A stretch of DNA of 25,728 nucleotides from GWF2-30-66 sp042576225 (GCA_042576225.1 JBHPCA010000022.1:1-25728); one strand, 5' to 3'. Positions 6,445 through 15,113 are shown, counted from the stretch's first letter. Numbers and translations: made by a program. Notes: generated from the letters alone by a model not told the origin.

Positions 6445-8331
6445 ATGCGTGTGTTTCGATTGTTTTTTGTAATTTTGTGCTTGTGCTTTGCGTTTGTATT
6501 GGGGGCCGTTTTTTTTGTGCTTCACAACAAGGTTGTAGATTTTTCTGCACTTGAGCAGTATGACCCTCGAAAGCCTACTATTTTGTTGGATGATGAGGGG
6601 AATGAGTGGGCTCGGTTTCAACTTGACCGTAGAGAGCCGGTTTCTTTAGATAGAATGCCTAAACATCTTATTAACGCATTAGTTGCAATAGAAGATTGGA
6701 AGTTTTTCAGCCACTGTGGGTTATCGTTTAAAGGTATAGCCAGAGCTATGTGGAAAAATATTCGTTCTGGAAGAATGGGGCAGGGGGCAAGCACGATTAC
6801 GCAACAGTTGGTTCGGCTACTTTTTTTTGATGCAAAAAAAACGTTTAAAAGAAAAATAAAAGAGCAGCTCTATACATTGCTTGTTGAGCGTCAATTTTCC
6901 AAGGAACAAATTATAGAGACCTATTTAAATCATGTTTGTTTTGGAAGAGGGGTTTATGGAGTACAGGCTGCAAGCAAACGTTTCTGGCAAAAAGATGTAT
7001 CTGAGATTTCTTTAGAGCAGGCTGCGCTTTTGGCTGGTAACATCCAAAGACCAGAGGGATTTTGGCCCTTTGCGTACCCGTTATCTGCCCAAAAACGCAG
7101 AAACTCAGTTCTTTTTAAAATGAAAAAACTGGGGTTTATAACCGAGGGTCAGTATAAGCAGGCAAAAGCAATTCCCGTTACCTTACAAGCATATGGTCAC
7201 AATACTATTGCCCCATATTTAAAAGAGCATATAAGAATGTTTTTACAAAACTTGGTAGGAAAAGAACGGTTATACGCAGAAGGGCTTTTCGTTCAGACCA
7301 CATTGCACAGAAGCACCCAAGAACTTGCTGGTAAAAGTTTTTATGAGAATATTCAGAAATTAAAGAAAAAAATATCTGATAGAGTAAATGGTGCGCTTAT
7401 CTCGCTTGATGTGCAAACGGGAGAGATTAAAGCACTTATTGGTGGTGCAGATTTTAAAAAGTCACAGTATAACAGAGTTTTTCAGGCAAAGCGCCAGATG
7501 GGGTCTGTTTTTAAGCCGATTTTGTACTCCAGGGCTTTAATGTCGGGTTTAAGTTTTTGTGACGTTGAGATTGACGAGCCTTTGGAAATAGAGTGTCATG
7601 ATGGCTCATTTTGGAGGCCCAAAAACGCATACGGTGATTTTGATGGTCGAATGACATTGGCGTGGGGACTTTCTATTTCTAATAATATTTTGGCAATAAA
7701 AACGTTACTGAAAGTTGGTATTACCAATGTCATAGATCTTGCGAAGAAATTTAATTTTAGCAGCGAGTTAAAACCTTATCCGTCTATTGCATTGGGGTGT
7801 ATTGATGTTACTCTGAAAGAATCAACTGCAATGTTCAATGCGTTTGCCAATAATGGTACCTATGTAGAGCCTCATTGCATAAAATGGGTTAAAAACAATC
7901 TTGGAGAAAAGATTTTCAAATATACTCGTCACGCCCAAAGAGTTATTAATGCTCGAGTAAGCGGCCAGGTTTCCAAAGTACTACAGCTTGGGCTTAAGCG
8001 AATAAAAAAATATTTTCCACAAAAGTGGGTAACTTGTGAAGCAATAAGTAAAACTGGAACAACCAATGATTCACGAGTGTGCTGGTTTATCGGTTCTACT
8101 CCAACTTTAACTACTGGCGTGTATATTGGGCGTGATGATAATCAGCCAATGGGAAAGAACATATATCCACTTCGTACCGCTTTTCCTATATGGATAGGTC
8201 TTAATAGAGAACTTAATTTTAATATTAAAAACTTCTCTTATGACCCGTCTTTACAAGAGATATGTATTAATAAAAAAACGGGCCAGCCGACATCTGCAAC
8301 TGACCCACATGCTATAAACATTTTTGTTTAA
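6445..8331 (+). CDS. Class A penicillin-binding protein (glycosyltransferase/transpeptidase)
   Basis: This bifunctional enzyme polymerises and cross-links peptidoglycan outside the inner membrane. After a short cytoplasmic tail and one membrane anchor comes the GT51 domain: AIEDWKFFSHCG with catalytic Glu, QGASTITQQLVR, and VERQFSKEQIIETYLNHV followed by FGRGVYGVQAA. The transpeptidase domain has all three motifs: the SxxK motif in MGSVFKP, SISNN (SxN) and KTGTTND. Counting from the GTG at 6436, the Glu is residue 86, the nucleophile Ser357 and the KTG 539-541. The length of 628-631 is short for PBP1A and close to PBP1C/2A types, with no extra domains or PASTA. The start may be GTG 6436 or ATG 6445, neither with a clear ribosome binding site. 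It stands alone after the foldback repeat. Confidence 0.93.
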   Translation: MRVFRLFFVILCLCFAFVLGAVFFVLHNKVVDFSALEQYDPRKPTILLDDEGNEWARFQLDRREPVSLDRMPKHLINALVAIEDWKFFSHCGLSFKGIARAMWKNIRSGRMGQGASTITQQLVRLLFFDAKKTFKRKIKEQLYTLLVERQFSKEQIIETYLNHVCFGRGVYGVQAASKRFWQKDVSEISLEQAALLAGNIQRPEGFWPFAYPLSAQKRRNSVLFKMKKLGFITEGQYKQAKAIPVTLQAYGHNTIAPYLKEHIRMFLQNLVGKERLYAEGLFVQTTLHRSTQELAGKSFYENIQKLKKKISDRVNGALISLDVQTGEIKALIGGADFKKSQYNRVFQAKRQMGSVFKPILYSRALMSGLSFCDVEIDEPLEIECHDGSFWRPKNAYGDFDGRMTLAWGLSISNNILAIKTLLKVGITNVIDLAKKFNFSSELKPYPSIALGCIDVTLKESTAMFNAFANNGTYVEPHCIKWVKNNLGEKIFKYTRHAQRVINARVSGQVSKVLQLGLKRIKKYFPQKWVTCEAISKTGTTNDSRVCWFIGSTPTLTTGVYIGRDDNQPMGKNIYPLRTAFPIWIGLNRELNFNIKNFSYDPSLQEICINKKTGQPTSATDPHAINIFV

Positions 8332-8396
8332 TTAATTATCTAATTTTTTTGCAATATATTTTTTTCGTTTTTTTCTGTACCTGCTTTTTACGCTTC

Positions 8397-10427
8397 TTAT
8401 ATTTTCGGTTTGTTTTCTGTAAGTTTTATAGATTTTGGCTTTTTAAAGAGCACGATTTTTTCTTTTCTACGTTGCATTGTTTGATTACGCTTTTTAGAAT
8501 TATTCAAGCCTTCAAGGCTTTTGGTTAAACGCTTCAAATTAATTGTTTTAGAGAATTTTTTTGTTTGCTTATCTCTAATTAGACTTTCTATTTCTAGTAA
8601 ACTTTCGCTTTTGGCATGCTTTTTATCAGAATTTTTTTGTTTCTTTTTAGTCTTTTCGTCTTTCTTCTTTTGCCCATTTGTAATGTCTTTAAAATCTTCA
8701 TAATCACCTGAATCTGAATCTGAATCGGTTTCTGTTTCTGTTTCTGTTCCTGAATCTGTGTCTGTATCGGAATCTGAATCTGAATTTGTGTCTATTTCAT
8801 CAATAATTTGCCCAAAAGGAAGTTTATTGTTTTTCTTTTTTGATTCTATTTGTTTTTGTTGTTGATTGTAAAACTGTCCTATTTCTTCTACAGTAGGTTC
8901 TTTTTTGAAAGCTTTTTTCTTTGTTAGTTGATTTAAAGGTTTTATTGAATTTGGAAGATTTCGGGTGGATTTTTTTGCTTTTTCGGGTGTTGTTTTTTCT
9001 ACAAGCTTTTTTGCTTCTTGTATCCAAGGGTCTTTTTGGATTTCTTTTTTCTTCTTATACTTTTCTTCTTCTTCCTTTATAAAATTGTTTAATTCTACTG
9101 AATCAATACTGTCCCTCTTATTGGCTTTGTTTTTTGGAGTTCCTAGAAGTTTAATTTTTTTTTGTAGTTTTTTCTTTTCTTGTATTAACTTATTTATTTC
9201 GTTAACCTGTTTTTCTCTTTCGTCTCTTGATTTTTTTACTTTTGCAAAGCTTTTTTTCTGAGTTTCGAGCAACTTGCTGTAATCAAATCTTATTTTCACA
9301 TTATTTTGTTTTAATTTATCCCGCTCATTCTGAAGTTGTTGAAGGGTCTTTTTATTTTTCTTTATTTCTTCTTTATTAAGTTGTTTAAGATCGGATATAT
9401 ATTTTTCGAGATCTTTTGATTTTTGGGGATCAAATGAATGTTTTTTTCTTAGGTTAAAGATCTGTTTTTCAAAATTTTCTATTTTCTTTTTGTTCTCTAG
9501 ATCTTGTTTTGTTAGGTCATCGATCTTTTTTTGCTTGTTTAATATGAGCTTATCCTGATCATCTTGGGTCTTAAGTTTATCGCTAAGGTTTTTAATTCTG
9601 TTATTTATGCCCTGATTTATTTTTTGATTTCCAGAGACCAGTTTTTCGAGATCTTCTATTTTCTTTTTGTTTTCTTGATCATGTTTTTCAAGATTATCGA
9701 TAATTTTTTGTTTATCATATACGAGTTTATTCCAACCTTTACTAATTTTAGTTGTATTCTGAAAATCTTGGTTCAGATCAAGTATCTGGTTTTCAAGATC
9801 TTTTATTCTCTGATCTTTTATCTTATTAAGATGGTTTTGGTTTTTTTGCTCTGGCTTATTAACATTATTATTTTTTTGGACATTATTTTTAGGGTTTTTA
9901 GGGTCTTTGGGATTTTTGTTGCTACTGTTATTGATTTTTCCAGGGTTTTTTTGAGTAGTTGTAGGGTTTGTTGGCTTTGACGGATCGTTATTGTCGTCAT
10001 CTTCTTTTTTATTTCCCCTGTTTCTTTTAAACAGCTTGTAAAGTAAAGCAAAAAGTGAAAATAATACTGCACCAGTCCCAAGAATTGTTAATAACTTAGC
10101 TGAAGGTTTGCTTGAAAATAGTTTATTTTTTATTTTGCCCCAGAAAGAAAGATCTTTTACTTTAGTGTTGCCTTTAGAAAAAAGCTTGTAGGAAACAACA
10201 GCTATTACAGAAGCAAGGGAAATAGCGCCCGCGCCTAGTGACAGTTTGGCTGTCTTAGAGCTATTCTTTATGTTTTTTGTTACATTATTCGTTTTAGCTT
10301 TTATTTTCGCAATTAGGTGTTTTGGGTTTAAAGACTCCCAAATGCGCGAAAAAATATTAGCTGAAGCGCTATTTTGTATGAATATCAATAAAAATAGTGT
10401 AGTGTGAAGTATCTTATTTCTTTTCAC
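8397..10427 (-). CDS. Secreted or membrane-anchored Lys-rich coiled-coil protein, unknown function
   Basis: 676 residues starting at GTG, with AGGA seven bases upstream. The order is: signal peptide (MKRNKILHTTLFLLIFIQNS, cleavage probably after SASA), a hydrophobic segment near 62-82 (LGAGAISLASVIAVVSY), another near 112-132 (ILGTGAVLFSLFALLY), an Asn/Pro/Lys linker, and a long coiled coil from about 200 to 430. The coiled coil holds a duplicated block (KQKIIDNLEKHDQENKKKI and KQKKIDDLTKQDLENKKKI). A basic stretch, an acidic Ser-Asp/Thr-Glu repeat near 555-585 and a basic tail follow. I do not recognise a family. The next gene upstream has the same design. A surface or host-interaction role is inference only. 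It converges on the PBP gene. Confidence 0.75.
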   Translation of the reverse strand: MKRNKILHTTLFLLIFIQNSASANIFSRIWESLNPKHLIAKIKAKTNNVTKNIKNSSKTAKLSLGAGAISLASVIAVVSYKLFSKGNTKVKDLSFWGKIKNKLFSSKPSAKLLTILGTGAVLFSLFALLYKLFKRNRGNKKEDDDNNDPSKPTNPTTTQKNPGKINNSSNKNPKDPKNPKNNVQKNNNVNKPEQKNQNHLNKIKDQRIKDLENQILDLNQDFQNTTKISKGWNKLVYDKQKIIDNLEKHDQENKKKIEDLEKLVSGNQKINQGINNRIKNLSDKLKTQDDQDKLILNKQKKIDDLTKQDLENKKKIENFEKQIFNLRKKHSFDPQKSKDLEKYISDLKQLNKEEIKKNKKTLQQLQNERDKLKQNNVKIRFDYSKLLETQKKSFAKVKKSRDEREKQVNEINKLIQEKKKLQKKIKLLGTPKNKANKRDSIDSVELNNFIKEEEEKYKKKKEIQKDPWIQEAKKLVEKTTPEKAKKSTRNLPNSIKPLNQLTKKKAFKKEPTVEEIGQFYNQQQKQIESKKKNNKLPFGQIIDEIDTNSDSDSDTDTDSGTETETETDSDSDSGDYEDFKDITNGQKKKDEKTKKKQKNSDKKHAKSESLLEIESLIRDKQTKKFSKTINLKRLTKSLEGLNNSKKRNQTMQRRKEKIVLFKKPKSIKLTENKPKI
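8706..8795. repeat. Degenerate hexamer repeat inside the 676-residue gene
   Basis: Plus-strand units such as TGAATC, TGTTTC and TGTATC recur every six bases for about 90 bases. On the coding strand they give alternating Ser/Thr and Asp/Glu (SDSDSDTDTDSGTETETETD). A hexamer keeps the frame when units are gained or lost. Confidence 0.75.
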
Positions 10428-10520
10428 TTTTTAATCCTGCTATTTGGTTATATGGTTATTAATCTTTTTCTTTACTACAAACGCTTCTTTATATTTTAAA
10501 TACATTTTTTTTAATTGAAA

Positions 10521-10542
10521 CCCCCGGATAAAAATCCGGGGG
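10521..10542 (-). terminator. Strong GC hairpin after the 346-residue gene, probable terminator
   Basis: CCCCCGGAT (10521-10529) and ATCCGGGGG (10534-10542) form a perfect nine-base stem with an AAAA loop, about 25 bases after the stop of the minus-strand gene at 10568. On that strand it is followed by TTTCAATT, a modest T-tract. The plus strand has AATATTTT, but no gene reads into it from that side. Confidence 0.65.
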
Positions 10543-10567
10543 AATATTTTACAGCTGTAAAGTCGGC

Positions 10568-11608
10568 TTATTTTTTTATGACTTTTTCATAAAGTTTCTT
10601 TAATTCCGGCATTTCTTTTTTACGCTTTTCCTTTAACTGTTTAAACTTATCGGAATGTTTTGGCTTCTGTTTGTTTATCTTAGGGATCGGTTGTTGATTA
10701 ATTTCTTTTTTCTTTTTTATGTTATCAAACTTTTTATTTATTTTTTTTAGCTTTTCATCTGTTTTATTCTCTATCTTACTTTCTTCTTTCTTATCTTTTT
10801 CGCTTTCTTCTTTCTTGTCTATCTTGCTTTCTTCTTCGAATTCTTCTTCATCTTCTTCTTCGAATTCTTCTTCAATTTCTTCTTCGATTTCTTCGTCATT
10901 TTCTTCATCATTTTCTATTTCATTTTCTTCGTCCTTGGTTGACCAATCGAGTTCTTCTTTTTTAGATGTTTTAATGAATGGAATATAACTGAAGAAAGCT
11001 TTTTTTGCTTTTTTTACTTTGTTTTTCATGGACTTCATAAAACCAGTAAATAAACCTTCTTTTTCTTCTTTTTTCTTTTTTTCTACAGGTTTTTTTGTTG
11101 TTACTTTAACTTTTTCACCAGGCTTTTTTGGTTCTGAGTCATCTTCACCGGGCTTTTTGTTTTCAGTCCTTAGTGCTCTAATGATGTACATTGCTAAACA
11201 CGTGAGTGTTAATGCTCCTCCAAACAATAATCTTTTTACCAAAAGAGAAGTCTTTTTTTGAGGTTGTGGTTGAGATTTTTTGGTTATAATTTTGTATACA
11301 GTTGTAGCTGCACCTGATAGAATAGCAAGTATACCTAATGATGCGCCTGCTATTGTTTTTTTAGGGTGCTTATTGTATAGTTCTTGAGTTTTGCTTTTTG
11401 CTGAATTGAACCAACTTTTTAATTTTGTACATATATTAGGCTTTAGCCAGCTTGGCAGAAAGTGAAGCGCATCTTTGTTATTGTTTTTAGATACAACTAC
11501 TTTTTTTGGCGCTGCTTTTGGTGTTTCTGGTTTTGTTGCAAAAACTGCGCTTGATTGCAAGGCAAGAGCTCCTGATAAAAGTAAGCATAGTAATTTACGA
11601 TTTTTCAT
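10568..11608 (-). CDS. Secreted or membrane-anchored Lys/Glu-rich protein, unknown function
   Basis: 346 residues with a strong ribosome binding site (GGAGG, seven bases before ATG). The order is: signal peptide (MKNRKLLCLLLSGALALQSS, probable cleavage after AVFA), a Lys-rich stretch, hydrophobic segment one (TIAGASLGILAILSGAATTVY), a short basic loop, hydrophobic segment two (LLFGGALTLTCLAMYIIRAL), then a charged tail. The tail has KKPGE repeats, a Glu-rich acidic block (about residues 225-260) and a Lys-rich end. It shares the signal peptide, two segments and charged tail with its neighbour at 8397-10427, which suggests a common ancestor, although the tails do not align. No known domain is recognised. 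Terminator-like and promoter-like sites flank it, so it is probably its own transcription unit. Confidence 0.75.
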   Translation of the reverse strand: MKNRKLLCLLLSGALALQSSAVFATKPETPKAAPKKVVVSKNNNKDALHFLPSWLKPNICTKLKSWFNSAKSKTQELYNKHPKKTIAGASLGILAILSGAATTVYKIITKKSQPQPQKKTSLLVKRLLFGGALTLTCLAMYIIRALRTENKKPGEDDSEPKKPGEKVKVTTKKPVEKKKKEEKEGLFTGFMKSMKNKVKKAKKAFFSYIPFIKTSKKEELDWSTKDEENEIENDEENDEEIEEEIEEEFEEEDEEEFEEESKIDKKEESEKDKKEESKIENKTDEKLKKINKKFDNIKKKKEINQQPIPKINKQKPKHSDKFKQLKEKRKKEMPELKKLYEKVIKK

Positions 11609-11646
11609 GGTTTATCCTCCGATAAAAAATTAAAAAATATTACAAT

Positions 11647-11702
11647 ATTATATAGCACAATAAAATACAACAAAATACAACAAAGTTTTTAAAATAAGTC
11701 AA
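11647..11702 (-). promoter_or_regulatory. Probable promoter of the 346-residue secreted protein gene
   Basis: On the minus strand TTGACT (complement of 11697-11702) is followed by 17 bases and TGTATT. A perfect TATAAT (complement of 11647-11652) lies further down but has no -35 at normal spacing. Either could drive the gene starting at 11608. The rest of the 235-base gap is AT-rich and shows nothing else. Confidence 0.4.
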
Positions 11703-11843
11703 AATGTTTAATGGTTATTCTATACAAAACAAAGATACAACCTTACCATTTAGCCTTCGTTATTTAATTTTGTTGTTTAACTATCAATAAATATGCCATA
11801 AATTTTTTTGCGTGTCAAAAGGGGTACTGGCTTTGGCAATAAT

Positions 11844-12977
11844 TTATATTTGTAATATATTTCCTTGGGCGTTTTGGGTCTTGTTGGAGCTGTGGATGGG
11901 GATATGCCCATAGGACTGCAAGTGCTTTTGTATAACAGAGTCCAGTTTGCTTGCCCCTTCTTGTTTACGTACCATTGTTACCAGATCGGGGAATCTTCTT
12001 TCTATTTCCTTTGCATTGTCGACTTGATGGGCTGTTGTTGCGGTTTCTAGTGGTATGGTGATACACTTTTTTTCAAAAAAAATAGTCTCAAACAGGGTTC
12101 CCGCTCCAGATCTGCATATGACGGTGTTGGCAATCTGGTAATATGTGCTTATAGCGCTGTTGAACTGAAATACGTGAGATTTGACGCTAACTTTTTTGTA
12201 AAAATCGTTCCAGTCGGTTGTGTCTTTATCTCCTGTCTGGTGAATGATTTGTATATGTTGTGCCAAGTGGGGATTGCTTATAAAAAGTTGCTTGATTAAA
12301 TTATTTATGGAAATAGAGCCTTGTGAGCCACCTAAGACTAAAATAGTATATACTTGGGGGCAAAGCCCATACTTGAGGATGCATTGTTCAAGGTTTTTAT
12401 GTGCAAGATGTGCAGATCCGAGATTCTCAAATCGTATTGGGTATGCTGATAAGATACATTTTTTTTTGGGTAAATATTCGATTGCTTTTTCAAAACAAAC
12501 TTTGATTTTGGTTGCAAAAGGCGCTAAGAATTTCACAGCTTTACCGGGGGTTGCATTAAGCTCAAAGAGCTCAATGGGAATTTTGAGTAAAAACGCGGCC
12601 AAGCAGACCGGTATTGATATGTATCCACCCATACTTACAATTTTCTCAGGTCTCTTTGTAACAAGCTTGAAAAAGCTTTTCAAGAAAGAGATAGTAAGGC
12701 GGGCAAAAAACATTGGGTATAGCAGTATTTTTTTGTACGGGATATTCTCCAGTGAGAGAGTGATGTGCGAAAGAGTGGGCAGCGCCTCTTGTGCCTCTTT
12801 TATTATTTTATGATCGAGTGTGCTATTGGTGCTAAAAAATAATATTTGAGTGTGTTTATTTTTCGTAATAAGTTTTTTTGCAAGTGTTATTGCGGGAATT
12901 ATGTGTCCGCCAGACTTTCCCGCTACAAAGCATACGCGATTATATATTTTTTTTTGTTTCCTTTTATTTTTTCTCAT
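11844..12977 (-). CDS. murG: UDP-GlcNAc:lipid I N-acetylglucosaminyltransferase
   Basis: This GT28 enzyme converts lipid I to lipid II at the inner face of the membrane. It has 377 residues, about 20 more than usual, with a basic N-terminal extension (MRKNKRKQKK). Motifs in order are GKSGGHIIPA (glycine-rich loop), MGGYISIPVCLAA, ELNATPGKA, LGGSQGS, HQTG, CRSGAGTLFE and AHQVDNA. The family usually has EQN..PG, so the Gln-to-Leu change in ELNATPG is unusual. The acceptor and UDP-GlcNAc regions are otherwise intact. It follows the TPR gene by 36 bases on the same strand. No mur or fts neighbours are present, so it is detached from a dcw cluster. Confidence 0.9.
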   Translation of the reverse strand: MRKNKRKQKKIYNRVCFVAGKSGGHIIPAITLAKKLITKNKHTQILFFSTNSTLDHKIIKEAQEALPTLSHITLSLENIPYKKILLYPMFFARLTISFLKSFFKLVTKRPEKIVSMGGYISIPVCLAAFLLKIPIELFELNATPGKAVKFLAPFATKIKVCFEKAIEYLPKKKCILSAYPIRFENLGSAHLAHKNLEQCILKYGLCPQVYTILVLGGSQGSISINNLIKQLFISNPHLAQHIQIIHQTGDKDTTDWNDFYKKVSVKSHVFQFNSAISTYYQIANTVICRSGAGTLFETIFFEKKCITIPLETATTAHQVDNAKEIERRFPDLVTMVRKQEGASKLDSVIQKHLQSYGHIPIHSSNKTQNAQGNILQI

Positions 12978-13013
12978 GCTCTTAATAGTATATTATTTAT
13001 TTGTTTTTTTTAA

Positions 13014-14054
13014 TTATATTTTTTGTGCGGGGTTATTATTAAGTACCTTTATCTTCAACAAATCTTTCTTGGGCACATTATTTTGCTTTAATTTCTCTGA
13101 TAAACATTTGTCGATATAATCAAGTGCTTTGTCATGCTTTTTTTCTCTCATGAGCTTTATTGCTTCTTCAAAGCATTTTTTGTTCATGACAAATTCACCA
13201 ACTCTGTGTTGCGCCTTTTTTAGTTTAAAGAATAACCGTATAAGCATGAATTCTATTATTCTGTTTGGCCCAGATATTTCTAGTGCTTTTTTGCAAGCAT
13301 CTATTGCTTTTTGTGTGTTTTCTTGTTGATCATGTAATGTTGCCAAAAGTACCCATCCATTTAAAAACTTTGGTTGCAGTTCAAGGCATTTTTTTGCAGA
13401 TTCTAGGGCTTTTGTTTTGTTTTTGAGTTTTGAATATCGGGCAGCGTTTTTAAAATGTTCTATAAAATCTGTTGGTCTAGAGGCTGCGATATTTAAATAT
13501 TTTTGTGAGATTGCTAAAGCGTTTTGTGGATCGTTATTCAAGTCGTACAATGTAGATGTAAGGGCTGCGACTTTTTGATTGCTTGGAAACTTCCTGTGTA
13601 GCGGGATTAAGATATCCATGGCTGTATTGTTGTAAACAAGTGGCATACATTTACCTTTGATCATTGTTTTTTTTCTCACAAGCGCATATGCAATCATGAA
13701 TCCTATATCCGGATCATCTTTTATGAGTTCTGGGAATGCAGATTTGATTAGCGGGATCATGGATGCTATTTTTTGATTATTACCTGTTCTATGGAGAAAA
13801 TTTATAAGCCATTTGTAGGCGTACTTGTTTTTTTTGACTAGATCTGTAAATAGCTCAAAAGCTTTTTGTGGATCTTTTTTTTGTTGATATACGGCCCACA
13901 TTTCTTTATGGTAATCGTTTTTAAATTTTTTTTCATCTACTAATTTTTCTGTCGAGTTAGTTGAGTTGGTTGTGTGTGCTTGCAAGAAAAAAATTATAAT
14001 GCATAAAGTTACAGACGCTTTTTTGCGTTTGTTTAACTGTTTCACTTTGTTCAT
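13014..14054 (-). CDS. Secreted TPR-repeat protein
   Basis: 346 residues with an N-terminal signal peptide (basic MNKVKQLNKRKK, then SVTLCIIIFFLQAHT) and a helical body of tetratricopeptide repeats. Clear units are AARYSKLKNKTKALESAKKC followed by LELQPKFLNGW, and ATLHDQQENTQKAIDACKKA followed by LEISGPN. More degenerate ones lie earlier (WAVYQQKKDPQKAFELFTDL) and later (KHDKALDYIDKCL). TPRs mediate protein-protein contacts, and here they would act in the periplasm or outside. A strong ribosome binding site (AGGGGGAAGGGG) precedes the ATG. The gene lies between the DciA-like gene and murG on one strand. The partner is unknown. Confidence 0.75.
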   Translation of the reverse strand: MNKVKQLNKRKKASVTLCIIIFFLQAHTTNSTNSTEKLVDEKKFKNDYHKEMWAVYQQKKDPQKAFELFTDLVKKNKYAYKWLINFLHRTGNNQKIASMIPLIKSAFPELIKDDPDIGFMIAYALVRKKTMIKGKCMPLVYNNTAMDILIPLHRKFPSNQKVAALTSTLYDLNNDPQNALAISQKYLNIAASRPTDFIEHFKNAARYSKLKNKTKALESAKKCLELQPKFLNGWVLLATLHDQQENTQKAIDACKKALEISGPNRIIEFMLIRLFFKLKKAQHRVGEFVMNKKCFEEAIKLMREKKHDKALDYIDKCLSEKLKQNNVPKKDLLKIKVLNNNPAQKI

Positions 14055-14125
14055 TGCCCCTTCCCCCTCATTAAGATATTAAGATATTTTTATATCTCAG
14101 ATCTCTTGTTTTGGACTTGGGCCCC

Positions 14126-14563
14126 CTAAGACTCCTGCCCATTTTGGCATTTTATAAGAAAATCTCTCAGCGCCTGGCAAAGATCTGGATCTTTTATTTT
14201 TTGTAATGTTTCCTCTTCCCTTTTTGTGAGTTTAGTTACACTTATTTCAATCTCTTGTTTAATGGGTTTTTTTTGTTGTTTATTTTTTTTAATACCCACC
14301 TGTTTAAAGCGTAACCTTTTGAACTGTTGATTTTCTAGTTTTTCGTTTATTTTCTTGAGTAATATCGGAGAGAGCAGGTAAAGCTCTTGCAACCAACAAG
14401 AGTCATATACCCCAAGGACGAGTGAATCTTTATTTATTTTCTCAAGTCTTACCTTGGATTTTAATTTACCTATAATCGAAGGCCAATTTTGTAGGAGTTT
14501 TATTTTCCAGCTGTTTTGCTTAGAAAAAACAGTATTTATAACATTTTTTATATTTTGTGCCAT
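14126..14563 (-). CDS. DUF721/DciA-like protein
   Basis: 145 residues. The N-terminal two thirds fit the DUF721 pattern: a helix, then KLLQNWPSIIGKLKSKVRLE, then SLVLGVYDSCWLQELYLLSP, then LLKKINEKLENQQFKRLRFK. These are the W..I.G, L.V.V.S..W..EL and LN...........IRF landmarks. DciA-type members load or support the replicative helicase DnaB in bacteria without DnaC, so a replication role is plausible. The Lys-rich tail after residue 95 is not conserved in sequence, as far as I can tell. No clear ribosome binding site is seen. It is divergent from archease across 82 bases and is the first gene before the TPR gene and murG. Confidence 0.7.
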   Translation of the reverse strand: MAQNIKNVINTVFSKQNSWKIKLLQNWPSIIGKLKSKVRLEKINKDSLVLGVYDSCWLQELYLLSPILLKKINEKLENQQFKRLRFKQVGIKKNKQQKKPIKQEIEISVTKLTKREEETLQKIKDPDLCQALRDFLIKCQNGQES

Positions 14564-14645
14564 AAGAGTATTTTATATTAATTTCTTTTTTTGTGATAGC
14601 TTATTAAAAATTGTACTGTTTTTTTATGAAAAAGTGAGAGTTTTT

Positions 14646-15089
14646 ATGGGAAAAGATTTTGAGGTTTTGTCGCATACTGCAGATATAAAAATCAGAGTGT
14701 ATGGTAAAACCCTTAAGGCGTTTTTTCGTAACGCTGTTATAGGAATGTTTCAAGTTATAGGGCCAAAAATACCTGGGTGTAAAAAAGAAAATAATAGAGT
14801 GATTTGCAATAACTTACCCCAAAGGCATAAGGTAGAGATAGAGTCGTTTGATCTGGATTCTGTCTTGGTTGATTTTTTGTCAGAAGCTTTATATTTGTCA
14901 GATGTGCATGACCAAGCGTATCTTGATGCTGATATTGATGAGGTAACAGAAAATAAAATTTGTGCCATACTGCATGGAATAAAAGTACAGGGATTTGAGG
15001 TGGTTGAGATAAAGGCGGTGACGTATCATGAGATGCAGGTAAAAAAAATAGATGGGATTTGGCAGTCTAATATAGTTTTTGATATATAG
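14646..15089 (+). CDS. Archease, activator of the RtcB RNA ligase
   Basis: Archease speeds guanylylation and turnover of RtcB. I choose the ATG at 14646 (147 residues, the family's usual size) rather than longer upstream starts, because the protein then begins at the conserved core. FEVLSHTADIKIRVYGKT contains the signature HTAD with Asp13. It continues with LDSVLVDFLSEALYLSD, the HGIKVQGFEVVEIKAVTYHE strand and the typical end SNIVFDI with a conserved Asp. The upstream in-frame residues are hydrophobic and unrelated, so they are not part of the protein. It lies 24 bases before rtcB on the same strand, which fixes its role. Confidence 0.9.
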   Translation: MGKDFEVLSHTADIKIRVYGKTLKAFFRNAVIGMFQVIGPKIPGCKKENNRVICNNLPQRHKVEIESFDLDSVLVDFLSEALYLSDVHDQAYLDADIDEVTENKICAILHGIKVQGFEVVEIKAVTYHEMQVKKIDGIWQSNIVFDI

Positions 15090-15113
15090 TTTTAAAATAG
15101 GGAGTTTTGAGTA

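Noticed and set aside
10719..10988. Ser/Phe-rich plus-strand frame of 89 codons
   Set aside because: It is the complement of the Glu/Lys-rich tract of the 346-residue protein; the composition is forced by the opposite strand.
11662..11685. Short direct repeat AAAATACAAC AAAATACAAC as a regulatory array
   Set aside because: Two copies in very AT-rich DNA are not more than chance could give; it overlaps a possible promoter.
12244..12813. 189-codon plus-strand frame inside murG
   Set aside because: It is antisense to a full set of MurG motifs and has no recognisable sequence or ribosome binding site.
14454..14645. N-terminal extension of archease to give a 211-residue protein
   Set aside because: The extra part overlaps the divergent DciA-like gene and is unlike archease. 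The Met at 14646 matches the family start.
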